Source: Tannerella serpentiformis | GTDB lineage: Bacteria; Bacteroidota; Bacteroidia; Bacteroidales; Tannerellaceae | NCBI RefSeq assembly: GCF_003033925.1 | Contig: NZ_CP028365.1 | Location: 2,949,501-3,013,500 of the forward strand | Direction: 5' to 3' | Length of the DNA: 64,000 nt | Shown: one piece after another, positions 9,494 to 17,735 of the stretch | Numbering within the stretch: position 1 is the first letter of the stretch | Layout of the letters: the number at the start of each line of letters is the position of its first letter | Translations under genes and position numbers: made by a program | Notes under the pieces: generated by a model | What the model was told of the DNA's origin: nothing | The model's input: the letters and a program-made list of their open reading frames with translations, nothing else | The model's database searches: none

Positions 9494-9641
9494 TTTGGAT
9501 CAATGGGTAGAGGATCAGAAAAAATGGGTCGCGAAAGTCGAGCTTTTCATTCGAGGGCGTGGGGATTTGTAAGCATACGGACATAAATAGAGAAAGGAAG
9601 AATAGAAAATGCGACCGGGGGCTATGTTTTTTGGCATGACC

Positions 9642-9660
9642 CTGAAATCAGCAATTTCAG
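9642..9660. other. Short inverted repeat upstream of the AspT/YidE-type gene
   Basis: CTGAAAT-CAGCA-ATTTCAG, a perfect 7-bp inverted repeat about 35 bp upstream of the promoter element of the downstream transporter gene. It could be an operator or the remains of a terminator between the divergent genes. Confidence 0.4.
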
Positions 9661-9694
9661 TGCTTAGAAAAAAATCTAAGTCTTATTCACCCTC

Positions 9695-9702
9695 TACCTT
9701 TG
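9695..9702 (+). promoter_or_regulatory. -7 promoter element for the AspT/YidE-type transporter
   Basis: TACCTTTG matches TAnnTTTG, 24 bp upstream of the ATG at 9727. A purine-rich GAGAGAAGAA lies between it and the start. Confidence 0.55.
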
Positions 9703-9726
9703 CGGCCGAACTCAGAGAGAAGAACA

Positions 9727-11391
9727 ATGGATTGGTTTATCAGTTTATTCAGCGAACACACTGCACTACAAGCGATGGTGGTGATCTCTTTTATCTCCGC
9801 CATCGGATTGGGACTGGGCAAAGTGCGCCTTATGGGCATCTCACTCGGCGTCACGTTTGTCTTTTTTGTGGGCATTCTGGCTGGCCACCTCGGCTTTACC
9901 GTCGATCCGGCCATGCGCACCTACGCCGAGAGTTTCGGCCTCGTCATTTTCGTTTACGCCCTCGGGCTACAGGTCGGCCCGGGCTTCTTCAGCTCGTTTC
10001 ATACGGGCGGATTGACGCTTAACATGCTTTCGATGGGCGTCGTTGTGCTCGGCACGCTTATGGCCGTCACCTTTTCGTACGCTACGGGCGTTTCCCTGCC
10101 TGACATGGTCGGCATACTCTGTGGCGCCACGACGAATACACCCGCGCTCGGTGCTGCACAGCAGACGCTCGTGCAACTCGGACTCGACGGATCGACGGCA
10201 GCCCTCGGTTGCGCCGTGACTTACCCACTGGGTGTCGTGGGCGTCATTATCGCCGTCATGCTCATGCGCAAGACACTCGTGAAGCCCGGCGACACAGGCG
10301 CTCAGGAGAAGGAGGACGCGAACAAGGTCTATATGGCCGCCTTTCAGGTGCACAACCCCGCCGTCTTCGGCAAAAGCGTGAAGGACATTGGGGCCATCAG
10401 TACCACACGCTTCGTCATCTCTCGTCTTTGGCGTGACGGGCATGTCAGCATCCCTACATCGGCCTCTACGCTCCGTGAGGGCGACCGTCTGCTGGTCATT
10501 ACGTCCGAAAAAGACGTACCCGCGTTGACCGTACTCTTCGGCGAACAGGAAAATAAGGACTGGAATAAGGACGACATCGACTGGAACGCCATCGATAGCG
10601 AGCTCGCGTCGGAGCGGATCGTTGTTACACGCCCCGAATTGAACGGCAAGCGCCTCGGATCCCTCCGCCTACGCAATCATTACGGCATCAATATCAGCCG
10701 CGTCTATCGTTCCGGGGTGCAACTACTGGCTACGCCCGAGCTGGTGCTCCAACTTGGCGACCGATTGACCGTTGTGGGTGAGTCGGCAGCCATTCGGAAC
10801 GTCGAAAAGGTACTTGGCAATGCGGTGAAAAGCCTCAATGAACCGAATCTGGTAGTCATATTTATAGGTATAGTGCTGGGGCTCGTGCTGGGATCATTAC
10901 CCATCGCCATTCCAGGCATTTCTACGCCCGTTAAGTTAGGTCTGGCCGGCGGACCGATCATCGTAGGCATTCTTTTGGGCACGTTTGGCCCACGGTTGCA
11001 CATGATTACGTACACCACGCGTAGTGCGAACCTCATGTTGCGCGCCTTGGGACTGTCGATGTACCTCGCATGTCTCGGACTCGACGCGGGAGCGCATTTT
11101 TTCGAGACCGTGTTTCGTCCCGAGGGCTTGTTGTGGATCGGATTGGGCTTCGTGTTGACACTTATCCCCACTTTGATCGTCGGTGCGATAGCTATGAAGT
11201 GGCTGAAGATCGATTTTGCCAGCGTATTCGGCATGCTGTGTGGCAGCATGGCCAATCCGATGGCGCTGAACTATGTCAACGATACCGTCTCGGGCGATAA
11301 CCCCGCCGTTGCCTATGCCACGGTCTACCCGCTAAGCATGTTTGCCCGTGTGATCCTGGTGCAGGTGTTGCTGATGGCCCTTTTGGGCTGA
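9727..11391 (+). CDS. AspT/YidE-YbjL-type transporter with RCK (TrkA_C) domains
   Basis: 554 aa. Two homologous membrane halves (about residues 10-180 and 370-554) flank a cytosolic region with two TrkA_C-type segments (~200-360). This is the architecture of the aspartate:alanine exchanger (AAE) family and of E. coli YidE/YbjL. GATTNTPALGAAQ in the first half and CGSMANPMALNY in the second are the repeated family signature. Substrate is unknown; carboxylate or amino acid exchange is the family expectation. The ATG at 9727 was preferred to one 27 bp upstream because it begins directly at the first membrane helix and has a purine-rich sequence before it. Confidence 0.85.
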   Translation: MDWFISLFSEHTALQAMVVISFISAIGLGLGKVRLMGISLGVTFVFFVGILAGHLGFTVDPAMRTYAESFGLVIFVYALGLQVGPGFFSSFHTGGLTLNMLSMGVVVLGTLMAVTFSYATGVSLPDMVGILCGATTNTPALGAAQQTLVQLGLDGSTAALGCAVTYPLGVVGVIIAVMLMRKTLVKPGDTGAQEKEDANKVYMAAFQVHNPAVFGKSVKDIGAISTTRFVISRLWRDGHVSIPTSASTLREGDRLLVITSEKDVPALTVLFGEQENKDWNKDDIDWNAIDSELASERIVVTRPELNGKRLGSLRLRNHYGINISRVYRSGVQLLATPELVLQLGDRLTVVGESAAIRNVEKVLGNAVKSLNEPNLVVIFIGIVLGLVLGSLPIAIPGISTPVKLGLAGGPIIVGILLGTFGPRLHMITYTTRSANLMLRALGLSMYLACLGLDAGAHFFETVFRPEGLLWIGLGFVLTLIPTLIVGAIAMKWLKIDFASVFGMLCGSMANPMALNYVNDTVSGDNPAVAYATVYPLSMFARVILVQVLLMALLG

Positions 11392-11426
11392 AAGACAGCG
11401 TCACTTTCCGGTTTCGGGGGATGAAT

Positions 11427-11434
11427 TACTTTTG
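11427..11434 (+). promoter_or_regulatory. -7 promoter element for the bamD cluster
   Basis: TACTTTTG matches TAnnTTTG, 35 bp upstream of the bamD ATG, in the short gap after the transporter gene. It suggests bamD has its own promoter. Confidence 0.55.
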
Positions 11435-11468
11435 CCGCCGTTAAAAAACAGCGCCTAACTATAGCAGA

Positions 11469-12275
11469 ATGAAGAATATCGGATGGGTTATTGGGATCAT
11501 GCTCCTGTTTGCCTCGTGCGGCGAATACAACAAGATCCTCAAGAGCACGGACTACGAATTGAAGTACTCCTACGCTAAAAAATACTTCGACGAAAAGAAA
11601 TACGCCAAAGCAGCCACGCTGCTGGAGGAGCTTGTGCCCATTTTTAAGGGTACAACGCACGCCGAGGAGTCGCTTTACCTGCTGGCTCAAACTTATTATA
11701 GCCAGAAGGACTATGAAACGGCGGCAGAGTATTTCAAAACCTATTACACCACGTATCCCAAAGGCGAATACGCCGAGCAGGCCCGTTTTTACTCCGGTTA
11801 TGGGCTCTATTTGGACTCCCCGGACCCTCGACTTGACCAATCGCAAACCTACGAGGCCATTGCGCAACTCCAACTCTACATGGAATATTATCCGCAGAGT
11901 GAGCGTGCCAAACAAGCTCAAGAAATCCTCTTTCAATTGCAGGAAAAATTGGCCTACAAGGAGCTTCTTGCCGCCGAATTATACTACAACTTAGGCACCT
12001 ACATGGGAAATAATTACAGATCGTGCGTCATCACGGCCGATAATGCTCTCCGCGATTATCCCTACACTAAGTACCGTGAGGATTTTATCTTCCTGAAGAT
12101 CAAATCGAAGTTCGAGTTAGCCTCGGTCAGCGTAGAAGATCGTTTGCAGGGCCGCTATCGTGACGTAGTAGACGAATATTACAATTATAAGAACGAGTTC
12201 CCCGACGGGAAGTACAGCCGACAAGTACAGAAGTACTTCAACGAGGCCAACTCACACATCACAACGAAATATTGA
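11469..12275 (+). CDS. bamD: Outer-membrane assembly lipoprotein BamD
   Basis: 268 aa. The signal peptide ends in LLFASC (lipidated Cys ~17). It is followed by TPR-like helical repeats typical of BamD: YSYAKKYFDEKKYAKAA, AEESLYLLAQTYYSQKDY and EYAEQARFYSGYGLYL. BamD is an essential member of the BAM complex that inserts beta-barrel proteins into the outer membrane, acting from the periplasmic leaflet with BamA. Length is normal for the family. It heads a same-strand run with rpoZ-like, DUF4293 and mtgA genes spaced 18-34 bp apart. Confidence 0.93.
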   Translation: MKNIGWVIGIMLLFASCGEYNKILKSTDYELKYSYAKKYFDEKKYAKAATLLEELVPIFKGTTHAEESLYLLAQTYYSQKDYETAAEYFKTYYTTYPKGEYAEQARFYSGYGLYLDSPDPRLDQSQTYEAIAQLQLYMEYYPQSERAKQAQEILFQLQEKLAYKELLAAELYYNLGTYMGNNYRSCVITADNALRDYPYTKYREDFIFLKIKSKFELASVSVEDRLQGRYRDVVDEYYNYKNEFPDGKYSRQVQKYFNEANSHITTKY

Positions 12276-12308
12276 CACATCAATTCTTTAACAAGAGCAT
12301 AACGAGAA

Positions 12309-12641
12309 ATGGATTACCGCAAGACAACGGCGCCGACGAATACCGTCACGCGAGACATGATTAAACTCTGTCACGACAATCAAGACAACGTGTACGAAAC
12401 CGTCATGGTGATTGCCAAACGCGCCAATCAGATCAGTAACGAAATGAAGCAGGATCTGGAGAAGAAACTCGAGGAGTTTACGAATCTCAGCGACAACCTG
12501 GAGGAGGTTTTTGAAAACCACGAGCAGATCGAAATCTCCCGATCCTACGAAAAAATGCCCAAACCGACCCTCATCGCTACTCAGGAGTATCTCGAGGACA
12601 AGATTTACTACAAAAATCCCTCGCGCGAGAAGAGTTTCTAA
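12309..12641 (+). CDS. rpoZ: RNA polymerase omega (Rpb6-like) subunit
   Basis: 110 aa. The Bacteroidetes-type omega/Rpb6 fold shows in the N-terminal TNTVTRDMIKLCHDNQDNVYE and the VIAKRANQISNEMKQDLEKKLEEF helix, where the AxRANQI region corresponds to the omega motif contacting beta-prime. Bacteroidetes omega is divergent from E. coli RpoZ and is usually found downstream of bamD, as here. It probably helps fold and assemble beta-prime and may form the ppGpp-binding site. 33 bp separates it from bamD. Confidence 0.82.
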   Translation: MDYRKTTAPTNTVTRDMIKLCHDNQDNVYETVMVIAKRANQISNEMKQDLEKKLEEFTNLSDNLEEVFENHEQIEISRSYEKMPKPTLIATQEYLEDKIYYKNPSREKSF

Positions 12642-12659
12642 TCGTTCTGATATTCAGAT

Positions 12660-13124
12660 ATGATTCAACGTATTCAGACCGTCTATTTGCTGATCGTAGC
12701 CGCACTTAACCTCCTTGTGGTGTTCATGCCGCTGGCTACGGTGCAGTTTGACGGCATTTTTTATTCGTTCGACGCCTCGGGAATGAGCACAATGGCTTCT
12801 CCCGAGGCGCTCGTCTATCCCACGTGGGCCTTGATGGCTCTTTCGGCACTCATTTCGCTGTTGGCACTTGTCACCATCTTCCTTTTTCGCCGACGCATGC
12901 TGCAGATTAGGCTTTGCACCTTCAATACGCTGCTCATCGTAGGCTTTTATGGCCTCTTCGCCTTCTATCTCTGGCGACTTGCAGGCTCGATGGATGCCTT
13001 CACCTTCAATTTTCGGATCGCCCTAGCCTTCCCACTTATTTCGCTCATCCTAAATTGGTTGGCTATCCGAGCTATCGGTGCTGACGAGATGCTCGTTCGC
13101 TCGCTCGACAGGCTTCGGAAATGA
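12660..13124 (+). CDS. DUF4293 membrane protein
   Basis: 154 aa with four predicted transmembrane helices (starting at about residues 7, 59, 84 and 115) and an MIQRIQTVYLL opening typical of DUF4293. The family is restricted to Bacteroidetes, of unknown function, and usually sits directly after the bamD-omega pair. Starts 18 bp after rpoZ. Confidence 0.85.
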   Translation: MIQRIQTVYLLIVAALNLLVVFMPLATVQFDGIFYSFDASGMSTMASPEALVYPTWALMALSALISLLALVTIFLFRRRMLQIRLCTFNTLLIVGFYGLFAFYLWRLAGSMDAFTFNFRIALAFPLISLILNWLAIRAIGADEMLVRSLDRLRK

Positions 13125-13158
13125 TTCGAAGAGCCCCTCGATCTCATTTTTTCATCTG

Positions 13159-14004
13159 ATGAAACTACGTTTCAAACGCATACTACGCTGGTGCCGCAAC
13201 GCGGTGCTGGCGTTGTTTGTTTTTAGCCTCTTTATGGTGCTCGTATATAAGTGGTTGCCCGTTCCGTTCACGCCGCTGATGTTCATCCGTGCCCTCGACC
13301 CCGAAACGCCGCAAATGAAACACCATTGGGTATCCATTGATAAGATTTCGCATGCCATGCCACTAGCTGTGGTGGCTTCGGAAGACAATCGTTTTATGAC
13401 GCATCATGGTTTCGACCATGAGCAGATCCGTCAAGCGATGGAAGAAGCCAAGCGAGGCGGACGGAAGCGCGGAGCCAGCACCATATCGCAGCAGACGGCT
13501 AAAAACGTCTTCCTCTGGCCCGGTCGATCGTGGATCCGCAAAGGCTTGGAGGCCTATTTTACCGTCCTCATCGAGTTCGTGTGGGGCAAGGAGCGCATTA
13601 TGGAAGTCTATCTCAACTCCATCGAGATGGGACGTGGCATTTTCGGCGTCGAGGCCGCTTCCAGAACCTACTTTTCTAAGTCAGCCGCCTCGTTGACCCG
13701 CCCAGAAGCCGCGCTCATCGCCGCTGCGTTGCCCAATCCACGTAAACGCAATCCCGGAGCCCCTTCGGCCTATATGCGTAAACGTCAGGGCGCTATCCTC
13801 TCGCTCATGGGCAAAGTAGGCGCAGTTCCCATCGGTTCGGGTAGCCCTGCGGCAGTCGATGCGGCACCAGCCGAAAAGCCCCAACCCGCCGCGCCGTCGT
13901 CCCGTCCCAAACCCACCCCTCAGACAGTCGAACCAGCGCCCAAAGACGAACTTCCCGAAAACGTTACAGTCGACGACGAGGAAGAAGACGATGACGAGGA
14001 ATAA
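13159..14004 (+). CDS. mtgA: Monofunctional peptidoglycan glycosyltransferase
   Basis: 281 aa. One N-terminal membrane anchor (about residues 12-32) is followed by the GT51 glycosyltransferase domain (~45-215). Motifs: ASEDNRFMTHHGFD (catalytic Glu), GASTISQQTAKNVFLWPGRS, KERIMEVYLNSIEMG. It polymerises lipid II into glycan strands and lacks a transpeptidase domain. The C-terminal ~65 residues are Pro/Ala-rich and then strongly acidic (ending VDDEEEDDDEE), not part of the fold. The ATG at 13159 is preferred to an upstream in-frame start because the latter overlaps DUF4293 and adds non-conserved residues. Confidence 0.93.
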   Translation: MKLRFKRILRWCRNAVLALFVFSLFMVLVYKWLPVPFTPLMFIRALDPETPQMKHHWVSIDKISHAMPLAVVASEDNRFMTHHGFDHEQIRQAMEEAKRGGRKRGASTISQQTAKNVFLWPGRSWIRKGLEAYFTVLIEFVWGKERIMEVYLNSIEMGRGIFGVEAASRTYFSKSAASLTRPEAALIAAALPNPRKRNPGAPSAYMRKRQGAILSLMGKVGAVPIGSGSPAAVDAAPAEKPQPAAPSSRPKPTPQTVEPAPKDELPENVTVDDEEEDDDEE

Positions 14005-14073
14005 CGTAAAGACGAAAAATAAAAAGCAGATCAAGTACACATCACGTACCAAGCCAAATTGGCCGGCGTCCCT

Positions 14074-14246
14074 GAGGCCTTGATTTTCTTTTGATTCTTT
14101 TCTTCTATCAAGAGAAGGCGGCTGCGGCCGCCGGCGAAGTTTGCCAGATACATAACGGAGAATCTCATGTACCCGGCCAGCTTCCCCGGCCTCGGCAGAG
14201 GCCTTGATTTTCTTTTGATTCTTTTCTTCTATCAAGAGAAGAAAAG
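14074..14246. repeat. Direct repeat pair with polypyrimidine hairpin, spacing 124 bp
   Basis: The block beginning GAGGCCTTGATTTTCTTTTG and ending TATCAAGAGAAG occurs at 14074-14117 and again at 14198-14241. The second copy continues into a perfect hairpin TTCTTTTCTTCT-atcaag-AGAAGAAAAGAA. Between them lies GGCGGC-tgcg-GCCGCC (14117-14132) followed by a TTTGCCAGATAC segment; a related copy is at 22851-22885. These look like a dispersed intergenic element between mtgA and lipB, possibly acting as terminators. Confidence 0.75.
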
Positions 14247-14269
14247 AAGACCATTTAACCCCCACACTT

Positions 14270-14935
14270 ATGTTCATTTATCAAGATCTCAAACGCATAG
14301 ACTACGCCGAAGCACTGGCGATACAAACCGCCGCCTTCGACGAACTCCTCGCCCTCAAAGAACGCGGAGAGACCGGCACAAGTCGACTCTTTTTTTGCGA
14401 ACACAACCCCGTTCTCACCCTTGGCAAACACGGTCTGGATGCCAATTTACTTGTCTCGGAAGACGTGCTCCGTCGTCGCGGCGTAGCCTTCTACCACACC
14501 AATCGCGGAGGAGACATCACGTATCACGGCCCCGGCCAAATCACCGGTTATCCCGTCTTCGACCTTGAGCCGCTGCACCTCGGATTACGCGCCTATATCG
14601 AAGCTCTCGAAGAGACCGTCATCCGTTTCCTCGCACGCTTCGATCTCCATGCCGAACGTATGGCAGGCGCTACGGGAGTCTGGTTAGACGTCGGGAAAAC
14701 ACGTGCCCGGAAGATATGCGCCATTGGCGTCCGTAGTCGAAGGTTCGTCACCATGCACGGGTTCGCACTGAATATATCGACAGATCTCAGCTACTTCTCA
14801 CTCATCCACCCCTGCGGATTTATCGATAAGGGAGTCACCTCGTTAGCCAAAGAGCTCTCTCCGTCCGAATCACCCGATATGGAGACCTCCAAGCAGCTTC
14901 TCCTCGAGGATTTTCGATCCATCTTTGGCAGTTAA
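14270..14935 (+). CDS. lipB: Lipoyl(octanoyl) transferase
   Basis: 221 aa, normal LipB length. Motifs: FFCEHNPVLTLGKHG, the NRGGDITYHGPGQITGYPVFDL block, ARKICAIGV with the conserved Lys, MHGFALNIS and HPCG with the catalytic Cys. It transfers octanoate from octanoyl-ACP to lipoyl domains, the first step of lipoate synthesis. It stands alone between the mtgA-side repeat and a terminator hairpin. Confidence 0.96.
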   Translation: MFIYQDLKRIDYAEALAIQTAAFDELLALKERGETGTSRLFFCEHNPVLTLGKHGLDANLLVSEDVLRRRGVAFYHTNRGGDITYHGPGQITGYPVFDLEPLHLGLRAYIEALEETVIRFLARFDLHAERMAGATGVWLDVGKTRARKICAIGVRSRRFVTMHGFALNISTDLSYFSLIHPCGFIDKGVTSLAKELSPSESPDMETSKQLLLEDFRSIFGS

Positions 14936-14968
14936 CGAAGCGCTAAAAGTAACCTCAAGAAAATAGAG

Positions 14969-15005
14969 AAGTGCCAGATACATGATTTGCATGTGTCTGG
15001 CACTT
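14969..15005. terminator. Hairpin terminator after lipB
   Basis: AAGTGCCAGATACATG, 5-nt loop, CATGTGTCTGGCACTT: a 16-bp stem with one mismatch, 34 bp after the lipB stop. Only a short T-rich tail follows. Confidence 0.7.
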
Positions 15006-15080
15006 TCGTTTTCTGCTACTTTGTCCCCCGTTCTCTATGTAAGTACAAATTCAATACTATCATTTTTAGTTTGATGTGCT

Positions 15081-15411
15081 CCAATTACATCGTACACCCT
15101 ATCATATACCGTAATCTGAAATCAAATACATAAATTGATCTCAAATTACGATGTATTCTTTATATTATCGCATATTCATATCCAAGATTACGTCGTTATT
15201 GAAATTCTGAGTGTGTGATTATGTCACGATTACGGTGTAATCTTATGGCTTTCGATATGGTTATGCTTTAATTACGTCGTAATTTTTGAGTTATGAATAT
15301 GATAGATAGATAATAACGTCGTAATCTTCATATCACGAATATGATGGATATAAGATCTCACTGGAATTTTGATCTGATTAATGGTGGGAACTCAAGATTA
15401 CGGCGTAATCT
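15081..15411. repeat. Degenerate palindrome array, exact 42-bp spacing
   Basis: A palindrome close to GATTACG-N-CGTAATC recurs in an AT-rich, otherwise diverged background. The ATTACG element or its aligned counterpart starts at 15103 (left half decayed), 15145, 15187, 15229, 15271, 15313 and 15397, all on one 42-bp grid; position 15355 is vacant. An extra copy at 15084 is off-grid. Best copies: ATTACGTCGTAAT (15271) and AGATTACGGCGTAATCT (15395). The sequence between palindromes is not conserved, only the spacing. It fills most of the ~600-bp gap before the DUF6261-like gene. Confidence 0.85.
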
Positions 15412-15540
15412 AAAGATTCTATGTGCGATAATTTCCGATCAACTACAAATGATTATCTTCGCGCCTGAATAAGCATAGAAAATGAATTTCATGTGCTATT
15501 ACCCGAATGCCTACCCTTCATCAAGTCGGAGAATAACAGT

Positions 15541-16317
15541 ATGATAGAAACCATTCATATCGAAAAAATCAGTCAGCATAGACTAAGCCTTGCGCTGCAT
15601 GCCTTTTTTCATGGCGATGTTTGTAGTCGCATGATGAACGAAGACCCGGATAAAATCGGTGTACCCAAATTGCAATCAGAGGAATATAAAAAATGGGTCG
15701 ACGAAGAACTTGACATGATTTCCGAGGCGCGCGAGAGTTACAACACGAGAGAAATAAAGAAAAAAAACTTCGAATGCGATCGCTTATTGTCGTTCATACT
15801 CAGCATGGTACGCACAATGCGCCTATCTCCGAAGCCGGAGGAGGTCGAGTCGGCCGAAAAACTGTACATTATTATGCGTGTGGGTAAGCGCATCCAAGCG
15901 GAAGGTGTCACACGTAAGCCCGCACGTATCGAATCCTTGCTTATCGATCTAAAAAAGCCTGAGTGCACCGAGCATATCTCCCGACTCAGACTCGAGGAGG
16001 GGATCGGACTACTCGAAAAGTCCTATAAGGAATTGCGTACGCTGGTAGCAGAACGCACCAATGAGCGAGCCGAAAAAAAACGGCCTTCAGCTACTCAAAT
16101 TCGTCCCAAAACGGACAAAGCTTATTACGAAATACTCCGACTTTTAGAGGTGGCTTATATTCAGGGACAGGCGCCAGTAGACCGGGAATCGATTGAAAAT
16201 CTGGTGAGATACCTCAATGAACACACGAACAACGTGCGCATGGTACATCGGCAGAGTCAGGCACAACGGAAGTCCCGCAGCAATCAAAAAGAGGAGTCGG
16301 AGGAGATATCGGATTGA
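15541..16317 (+). CDS. DUF6261-like hypothetical protein
   Basis: 258 aa, no signal peptide or membrane segment, mostly helical and charged. The opening IETIHIEKISQHRLSLALHAFFHGDV, a YKKWVDEELDMISEARES segment and the DKAYYEILRLLEVAY block near the C-terminus resemble the DUF6261 pattern of Bacteroidales, but similarity is from memory and modest. The tail is basic/polar (QRKSRSNQKEE). Function unknown. The ATG at 15541 is preferred to one 48 bp upstream because the family-like sequence begins there. It lies right after a 42-bp-spaced palindrome array, as does the second DUF6261 gene at 22.9-23.8 kb. Confidence 0.55.
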   Translation: MIETIHIEKISQHRLSLALHAFFHGDVCSRMMNEDPDKIGVPKLQSEEYKKWVDEELDMISEARESYNTREIKKKNFECDRLLSFILSMVRTMRLSPKPEEVESAEKLYIIMRVGKRIQAEGVTRKPARIESLLIDLKKPECTEHISRLRLEEGIGLLEKSYKELRTLVAERTNERAEKKRPSATQIRPKTDKAYYEILRLLEVAYIQGQAPVDRESIENLVRYLNEHTNNVRMVHRQSQAQRKSRSNQKEESEEISD

Positions 16318-16331
16318 ATGTTCAGAAAGTT

Positions 16332-17666
16332 TCACCGCATCTCGCGGAAAGCGCTATGGAGAATGGGCAACGTAAGGGAGAAGGCAAGCACATCACTGAC
16401 AGTTTGACACATCTCTACACCCATCAAACCGAACGTATTCGGCAAAATCATCATCAGCGGAATGAAGAAAAGTCCGCTACGTGCCGCCGCTAAAATATTG
16501 GCCCGTATCGTCTTGCGGATGGTCTGCGTGAACATATTGCCAAGGATAATCAGCCCCGTCAGAGGTAGCGAAGCCAACTGCCATTTCAGTGCCACAGTGC
16601 CGACAGCTACGACCGCCGGATCACGACGGAAAAGAACGATAATGTGATCCGAAAAAATCCACCCGATGACACTACAGACGAGTAGGAATAACGTGCTGAC
16701 ACGCACCGCATACCAGAAGCCATCCTTGACTCGCTCGTAGAGGCGGGCGCCATAGCAGAAGCCACAAAAAGGCTGGAATCCCTGTCCAAAACCGATGACG
16801 GCAGCCAGTAGGATCATCGTAAAACGATTCACGACAGACATGCCGGCAATAGCCGCATCGCCATACGCACCGGCGCCATAGTTAAGCATAACCGTGGCCA
16901 GGCTGCTGAGTCCCTGACGGGAGAGCGAAGGGGTTCCGCCGGCCATAATTTCTTGAATATAGACCTTGGAGGGGGAAAAATTCTGTAGGCGAATGCGAAT
17001 ACTACCACCGCGATGGGTCATGCGCAGGAGAATAACGAAGCTGACAGCTTGTCCGATTACCGTGGCCACCGCGGCGCCGGCAATTCCCATGTTGAAGACA
17101 AAAATGAACAGCGGATCGAGCGCCACATTGAGGATGGCACCCGTCGCGATGCCTCGCATGGCATAAATGGCGTTGCCCTGGAAGCGCATTTGGTTGTTTA
17201 GCGTAAAGGCCCCGGTGACGAGGGGTGTCCCGAGCAGTGTAATTCCGAGATAAGTACGGGTATAGGGCAATATGGTAGGCGTGCTGCCGAGCCAGCGTGA
17301 GAGTGGGGTGAGGAAGAGTTCGCCGACGATGAGAATAAGTAGCCCGCCGGCCAAGGCATATACGAAGCCTGTGGTAGCCATGACCTCGGCATTGCGGCGA
17401 CGTTTGGCGCCGAGCTCGCGGGAGATGTAGTTGCCAGATCCGTTACCGAAAAAGAAGCTGATGGCCTGCACGAGGAACATGACAGAGAAGACGATACCGA
17501 TGGCGGCCGTGGACTGCGTGTCGATACGGCCCACGAAAAAGGTGTCGGCCATGTTGTAAAGCGAAATCACGAGCATGCTAATGATCGTGGGCACGGCCAT
17601 CGTCCCGATCACGCGATGAACGGGGCCTTCGGTCAAGAAGGCGTAATTGTCTCTGCGTTGTTCCAT
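16332..17666 (-). CDS. MATE-family efflux transporter
   Basis: 444 aa with 12 predicted membrane helices in two six-helix halves, the normal MATE length. Typical N-terminal segment GPVHRVIGTMAVPTIISMLVISLYNMADTFFVG and the QGFQPFCGFCYGARLYERV motif at the start of the second half. MATE proteins export cationic drugs, metabolites or oligosaccharide-lipid intermediates in exchange for Na+ or H+; substrate cannot be told. Single gene with a strong hairpin just upstream (17690-17720). Confidence 0.9.
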   Translation of the reverse strand: MEQRRDNYAFLTEGPVHRVIGTMAVPTIISMLVISLYNMADTFFVGRIDTQSTAAIGIVFSVMFLVQAISFFFGNGSGNYISRELGAKRRRNAEVMATTGFVYALAGGLLILIVGELFLTPLSRWLGSTPTILPYTRTYLGITLLGTPLVTGAFTLNNQMRFQGNAIYAMRGIATGAILNVALDPLFIFVFNMGIAGAAVATVIGQAVSFVILLRMTHRGGSIRIRLQNFSPSKVYIQEIMAGGTPSLSRQGLSSLATVMLNYGAGAYGDAAIAGMSVVNRFTMILLAAVIGFGQGFQPFCGFCYGARLYERVKDGFWYAVRVSTLFLLVCSVIGWIFSDHIIVLFRRDPAVVAVGTVALKWQLASLPLTGLIILGNMFTQTIRKTIRANILAAARSGLFFIPLMMILPNTFGLMGVEMCQTVSDVLAFSLTLPILHSAFREMR

Positions 17667-17689
17667 TTGATTTGACGGGTATAGATAAA

Positions 17690-17720
17690 AGGTAGGGACG
17701 AAAGATTTTCGCCCCTACCT
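17690..17720. terminator. GTAGGG-type hairpin between GH5 and MATE genes
   Basis: AGGTAGGGaCGAAA-gat-TTTCGcCCCTACCT, a near-perfect 14-bp stem. It belongs to the same family as the GTAGGGGCGAA hairpin at 22817-22843. It lies upstream of the MATE gene and 15 bp downstream of the GH5 stop on the other side, so terminator is only one possible role. Confidence 0.6.
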
Positions 17721-17735
17721 CATGGATTGATGCCT

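Noticed and set aside
7874..9586. Long open frame antisense to the DUF5686 gene (also antisense frames at 28340-29416, 39989-41233 and 41206-42714)
   Set aside because: High GC in third positions of the real genes lowers stop frequency on the opposite strand. The antisense proteins have no recognisable domain and their composition (Val/Ala/Glu/Arg-rich) is that of reversed codons.
13681..14277. Minus-strand frame of ~198 codons over the mtgA tail and the following gap
   Set aside because: It arises from the acidic low-complexity mtgA tail and the duplicated polypyrimidine element; no protein family was recognised.
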